DNA of 64,000 nt from Blepharisma japonicum. Taxonomy: Eukaryota; Ciliophora; Heterotrichea; Heterotrichida; Blepharismidae. The stretch is taken from NCBI GenBank assembly GCA_949751835.1, contig CATKHK010000061.1, positions 240,017 to 304,016 of the forward strand, written 5' to 3'. The notes under the pieces are model-generated. The model made no database searches, had not been told where the DNA came from, and saw nothing but the letters and a program-made list of their open reading frames with translations. Made by a program: the position numbers and the translations under genes. Below, piece after piece: positions 60,654 through 64,000 of the stretch; the first letter of the stretch is position 1, and each line of letters starts with the position of its first letter.

Positions 60654-61045
60654 AAAATTATAAACTAATAGCAGAAGTAAATAAAAAAAGATGCGTTTAT
60701 GAGGATATCCATATTGCATGGCTTTATTAGACATTCTTCATGGCTGACTCCAAGCAAAAAATTAAGTCTGCTTTTGATTTAAACACAGAATTGCAGTTTT
60801 TTAATGCTATTTCGCTATATAGCAAATTTTAAGTCTTAGAGGCTTCTCATCAATTTATAAAACTTTTCTTTTTATACATCTGAATTGCCATATTAATAGC
60901 TTGCCTGCCAACGCAAACTGTTTTAAATAAGATTTTATTGTGTGATAAAAGCCCATCAAATATGAATTTATTGAACTTATTATTGTCTACGACTAAATTT
61001 AAGCACTTATTTTAGGCTCAAAAGCTCTTAAAATAGGATAAATAT
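60654..61045 (-). pseudogene. decayed duplicate of histidine-kinase receiver domain
   Basis: About 390 bp clearly similar to the 3' end of the intact kinase gene (61120-61575). Alignable blocks include 60716 onward with 61184 onward (shared bases across GCATGGCTTT, then AAGTCTGCTT) and 60871 onward with 61391 onward; the offset changes from 468 to 520, so the copy is about 52 bp shorter. The segment coding for the phospho-acceptor Asp motif has been replaced by unrelated AT-rich sequence, and the frame carries several stops. It sits between the BEACH start and the kinase stop, so a tandem duplication that lost its 5' part and decayed is the simplest explanation. Confidence 0.85.
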
Positions 61046-61135
61046 ATCAAATTTTTATGACTCTTTAATAATTTCATAAAAAGTTAAAAAAATTGGTAGT
61101 CATTAAATTAAATAAAAAATAAAACTATAAACTTA

Positions 61136-63274
61136 TTACAAAAGTAAATAGCGAAAGACTGTATTGATAAGAACATCTGCATTGCATGGCTTTACTAGGC
61201 ATTCTTTCATGCCAGACTCTAAGCAAAGAGATAAGTCTGCTTCTGAAGTGAAAGCAGTATAGCCAACTATATTTGGCAGACTTTCTAGTTTCCTTTCATG
61301 ATATAAAGAAACTATATGCTGAGTAGCTTCCCATCCATTGAGCTCAGGCATGCTACCGTCCATTATAATAACTTTATAAGGTTTTTTCTTTTTATCCATC
61401 TGAATCACCATACTAATAGCTTGCTTTCCAGTGCAAGCTTCATCGAATAAGATTTTATTATGTGACAAAAGTCCACCTAGTATAAATCTATTGAACTCGT
61501 TATCATCTACAATTAAGACTTGGGCTAGCTCTTTAGGCTCAAGAAGAGCATTAAAATTTCTTAAAGATATAGATAAAGTTTCATCTGGAATTACATTCAA
61601 GTCTTCATACCTTTTTTCTTCTTTTGGATCTTCTAATATATCAATTGTAAAGGTAAAAGTTGACCCTTTTTGAACTTCTGAATGAACTTCAATTGAATTT
61701 CCACCCAGCTCTTTTACAATTCTATTAGATATATGCAAGCCTAAGCCGCAGCCACTAGGGTTAAGACCTGTATTAGAAGAGGTATGAAATTCCTCAAATA
61801 ATGTATGCAGCTTTTCCTCTTCAATTCCAATACCTGAGTCTATTATAGAGGCTTTTAATTTTGATTCGGAATTAAATACAAAGCAGATTTCAATAGACCC
61901 TTTTAAAGTAAATTTTAAGGCATTGCTAAGAAGATTTAGTAAAATCTGGCTAAATCTTAGAGGATCAGTAAATGCATAATTGGGAAGCTCTGGATCAATT
62001 CTTGTAACAACATCAAGACCTTTTTTTACAGCTTGTATTTTTATCAACTGAAGAGTATTATTAATTGTGTTTCTAAGTAAAAACTTCGTCTTTTGTATTG
62101 AAAAGACTCCAGTCAACATCCTTGAATAATCAAGTAAATCGTTAATAAGAGAAATAAGCAGCCTTGAAGACACTGAAATCATTTCAAGCTTTTCTTTTCA
62201 AGCATGCTTTTTAACTATTTTAGGTTCATTGAGCAAGGAATCTGCTAAAAACGAAATTGCATTGATCGGAGTTCGCAGCTCATGTGAGACCGTTCTTAAA
62301 AGGACATTTTTTAGTTTCCCATCAGAAATAGCTTGCTCCAACTGAATTATATGATTAGCATTCCTCACTGTAAGTAAGACAGCTTCTTTTTCTTCCCATA
62401 AAACTTTTTTCCCTCTCCATTCTAAGTTTTTATCTCCTATGCAATTTACTCCTAAATGAACTTCCTGATCAACTTCTAATGTATTAATTAAATTGATATC
62501 GTCAACTAGTAAATTCGAATTAGAGAGGTTAGAATATTTTTTACCTTCACTGTATTGAATTGTTTCTAATAAAGGCAAAATTTCAGTAGAAGAGCACCCC
62601 AAAAGACTGTTTAAATTTTCATTTGTATATAAAAGTTCATTTTTGTCTGATTTTATGAGGATTCCATCTGGAAATAGGTTGATTATAAGGCTTAGTCTTT
62701 CTTCTGCACTCTTTTGTAATATAAATTTTCTAAAAGATTTCATGCTAATATAATAAGAATTCATATTATATAAAATCAATATTAATAGAGATATCATATG
62801 CGGCATATAATCAGCCATAAATTCTAAGTTTTCCTTAAAATATCGTAAATATTGCCATAAAAAAAGGTGCTTTCCTATTATTAAACACTTTATCCATGAT
62901 GGTTGTATAAATGGAAGTTCAAAACTATTTGTATACAGTATAGCCAGCATTGAAAATAGCAAAGCAGTTGGCTTATTTTGGGACGTTCCCATAATTCACA
63001 GAAAAAAGCAGTAATATTCAGCAAATATTATAGAAGCTGCTGATTTCAAAAATGTTCCTTTATTTTGTATATATCAAAGAAGGAAGCAAGTTATTGTGTG
63101 CATGATACTATAAGGTATGTAAATTAGGGCGAGACTTGCTTTTTCTGGGACCATAATTACTCAAATAATTCTTATGGATACTGTTACAATTCACATTGCA
63201 TGTGAAAATCTCCTCAAGATTTTGAATTTTTCATTGACTTCTTCATTCCATCAAAGTTTGTGTAATCTTTCCAT
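61136..63274 (-). CDS. membrane hybrid histidine kinase with PAS-like and receiver domains, 712 aa
   Basis: Frame from ATG 63274 through several TGA Trp codons to TAA. The first 200 residues contain about five or six membrane helices. A PAS-like segment follows (LFPDGILIKSDKNELLYTNENL, about residues 205-310). The phosphoacceptor His lies in SHELRTPINA (about 330). The ATPase domain has N-box LLNLLSNALKF, DSGIGIEEEK and GCGLGLHISNRIVKELGG. The C-terminal receiver (about 590-712) has VLIVDDNEFNRFIL, phospho-acceptor Asp in VIIMDGSMPELNG and the Lys in CLVKPC. All catalytic residues appear intact. Two-component signalling of this kind is known in some ciliates, plants and fungi; the ligand is unknown. 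The start at 63274 precedes the first helix. Confidence 0.92.
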
Positions 63275-63882
63275 TATAATTATAAATAATACTTATTTTC
63301 AGTGTTTTTAAAAAAAAAATAAGAATCTATTATTCTAATTAAAAGTGCTTTATGTAAAACAATGCACTGACAATAATATTTCAATTTTATTAATGGTTAA
63401 TTAAAAAATGATTTAAACAAACTAAAAAATTAATATGCTGTAAAGGTTCAATTAAACAATTCAAGATGCTTTAGGATATAAGAAAATATATTTTCAAATA
63501 AAGAAAAGGCACAATATATCAAAAGAGAAACTTAAAATACTAAATTCCTCTTATTTGATAGTTCAATCGTTTTAATATCAAAAACTACTCTTATATTTAT
63601 TCTAAATAGATCAAATATTGAATTTTTTTGATAATTTTTAAATATCAGATCTGAAATGCTGATAATGATATTTATATTGCTAATGCAAAATTTCGCTATT
63701 TCTCATATTAGTTTAATTTTTTGAAAATTTATTAAATTAATTTATGAAAAACAGTTTTATAATATTAATTAATAATATAAAGCATCCCTCAAAACTCTTG
63801 CTATCATTAATTCTAATTTTCATATAAATTAAAAAGCTAAAGACAATACTTACACCCCAGCAGAGAATAATTAACAGGGGTG
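63275..63882. other. intergenic and rDNA 3' spacer, 608 bp
   Basis: AT-rich spacer between the kinase promoter side and the rRNA gene. The only structure seen is the hairpin at 63853-63882. No other gene or telomeric repeat. Confidence 0.5.
63853..63882 (-). terminator. hairpin just downstream of LSU rRNA, possible 3'-ETS processing or termination signal
   Basis: CACCCC (63853-63858) and GGGGTG (63877-63882) are perfect inverted repeats separated by 18 nt, in otherwise AT-rich DNA and directly adjoining the rRNA 3' end. In yeast a 3'-ETS hairpin is cut by the RNase III Rnt1. A similar role here is an inference; no T-tract was required. Confidence 0.4.
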
Positions 63883-64000
63883 ACAAATCGAAGGAAGGAG
63901 GCTGGATCTCAGTAGATCGTAAGACAAGCTTACTCTCGTACGTACAATCCCTCGTTCCATGTAAGTGGTCTGCAAAAGATTTGTCCCAGTCACTATTTGG
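63883..64000 (-). rRNA. large-subunit (28S-type) rRNA, 3' end, partial at window edge
   Basis: The minus strand reads GACAAATCTTTTGCAGAC, then CGAGGGATTGTA, GAGAGTAAGCTTGTCTTACG and GATCTACTGAGATCCAGCC, ending CGATTTGT at 63883. These match the universally conserved end of eukaryotic LSU rRNA (yeast and Tetrahymena: ...AGTAGAGTAGCCTTGTTGTTACGATCTGCTGAGATTAAGCC...GATTTGT). Some differences from yeast are expected for a divergent ciliate. The gene continues beyond the window on the right. Confidence 0.92.

Noticed and set aside
63845-63860. ATACTTAC followed by CACCCC, resembling the 5' end of U1 snRNA
   Set aside because: It lies opposite the rRNA 3' spacer hairpin, lacks any further U1 stem-loop or Sm site and is probably coincidental.

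Overview
The window reads as macronuclear DNA of a heterotrich ciliate, most like Blepharisma. It is AT-rich and gene-dense. Reading frames of clear orthologues run straight through in-frame TGA at conserved Trp positions, while TAA and TAG act as stops. I found eleven introns of only 15 or 16 nt (GT...TAG, with an A always six bases from the 3' end). Translated with TGA = Trp and with these introns removed, the apparent fragments join into about 30 full-length eukaryotic genes. The last 118 bases are the 3' end of a large-subunit rRNA gene on the minus strand. I saw no tRNA, CRISPR array, transposon or telomeric repeat.

Layout. 0.2-1.3 kb: a casein kinase 1 with a C-terminal CaaX box. 1.6-8.4 kb (-): a Piezo mechanosensitive channel. 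8.5-16.6 kb (-): a coiled-coil protein and a 2450-aa TRANK1-like superfamily 1 helicase with TPR-like repeats. 17.7-22.6 kb: VPS34 lipid kinase, an acid-lipase-like hydrolase and a coiled-coil protein. 23.1-31.6 kb: dual-specificity phosphatase, multi-EF-hand protein, DNA primase small subunit, ER HSP70 (GRP170-like), TFIIA large subunit and a TPR protein. 31.8-33.2 kb: three related short zinc-finger proteins, two without a recognisable start codon. 33.3-36.9 kb: a HACD-like very-long-chain acyl dehydratase, a free-standing dynein-stalk-like protein, two small membrane-associated proteins and acyl-CoA-binding protein. 37.6-46.6 kb (-): a sperm-tail PG-rich repeat protein, a large membrane/coiled-coil/EF-hand protein, a CCCH/RING protein and a RINT1/TIP20-like tether. 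46.8-54 kb: pyrophosphatase, alpha carbonic anhydrase, importin alpha, TBC Rab-GAP, a small hypothetical protein and an RRM protein. 54.3-63.3 kb (-): a PH-BEACH-WD40 protein, a decayed duplicate of a receiver domain, and an intact hybrid histidine kinase. 63.9 kb to the end (-): LSU rRNA 3' end.

Themes. Several genes serve endomembrane traffic (VPS34, TBC GAP, RINT1-like, BEACH, importin). Several suit a large contractile, light- and touch-responsive cell with an elaborate microtubule cortex (Piezo, EF-hand proteins, dynein-stalk-like protein, PG-rich repeat protein, hybrid histidine kinase). Genes are tightly packed: some convergent pairs are separated by 24-37 bp, and one divergent pair has start codons only 19 bp apart. 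Introns lacking an in-frame stop and with length divisible by three could have escaped detection, so protein lengths are upper estimates.
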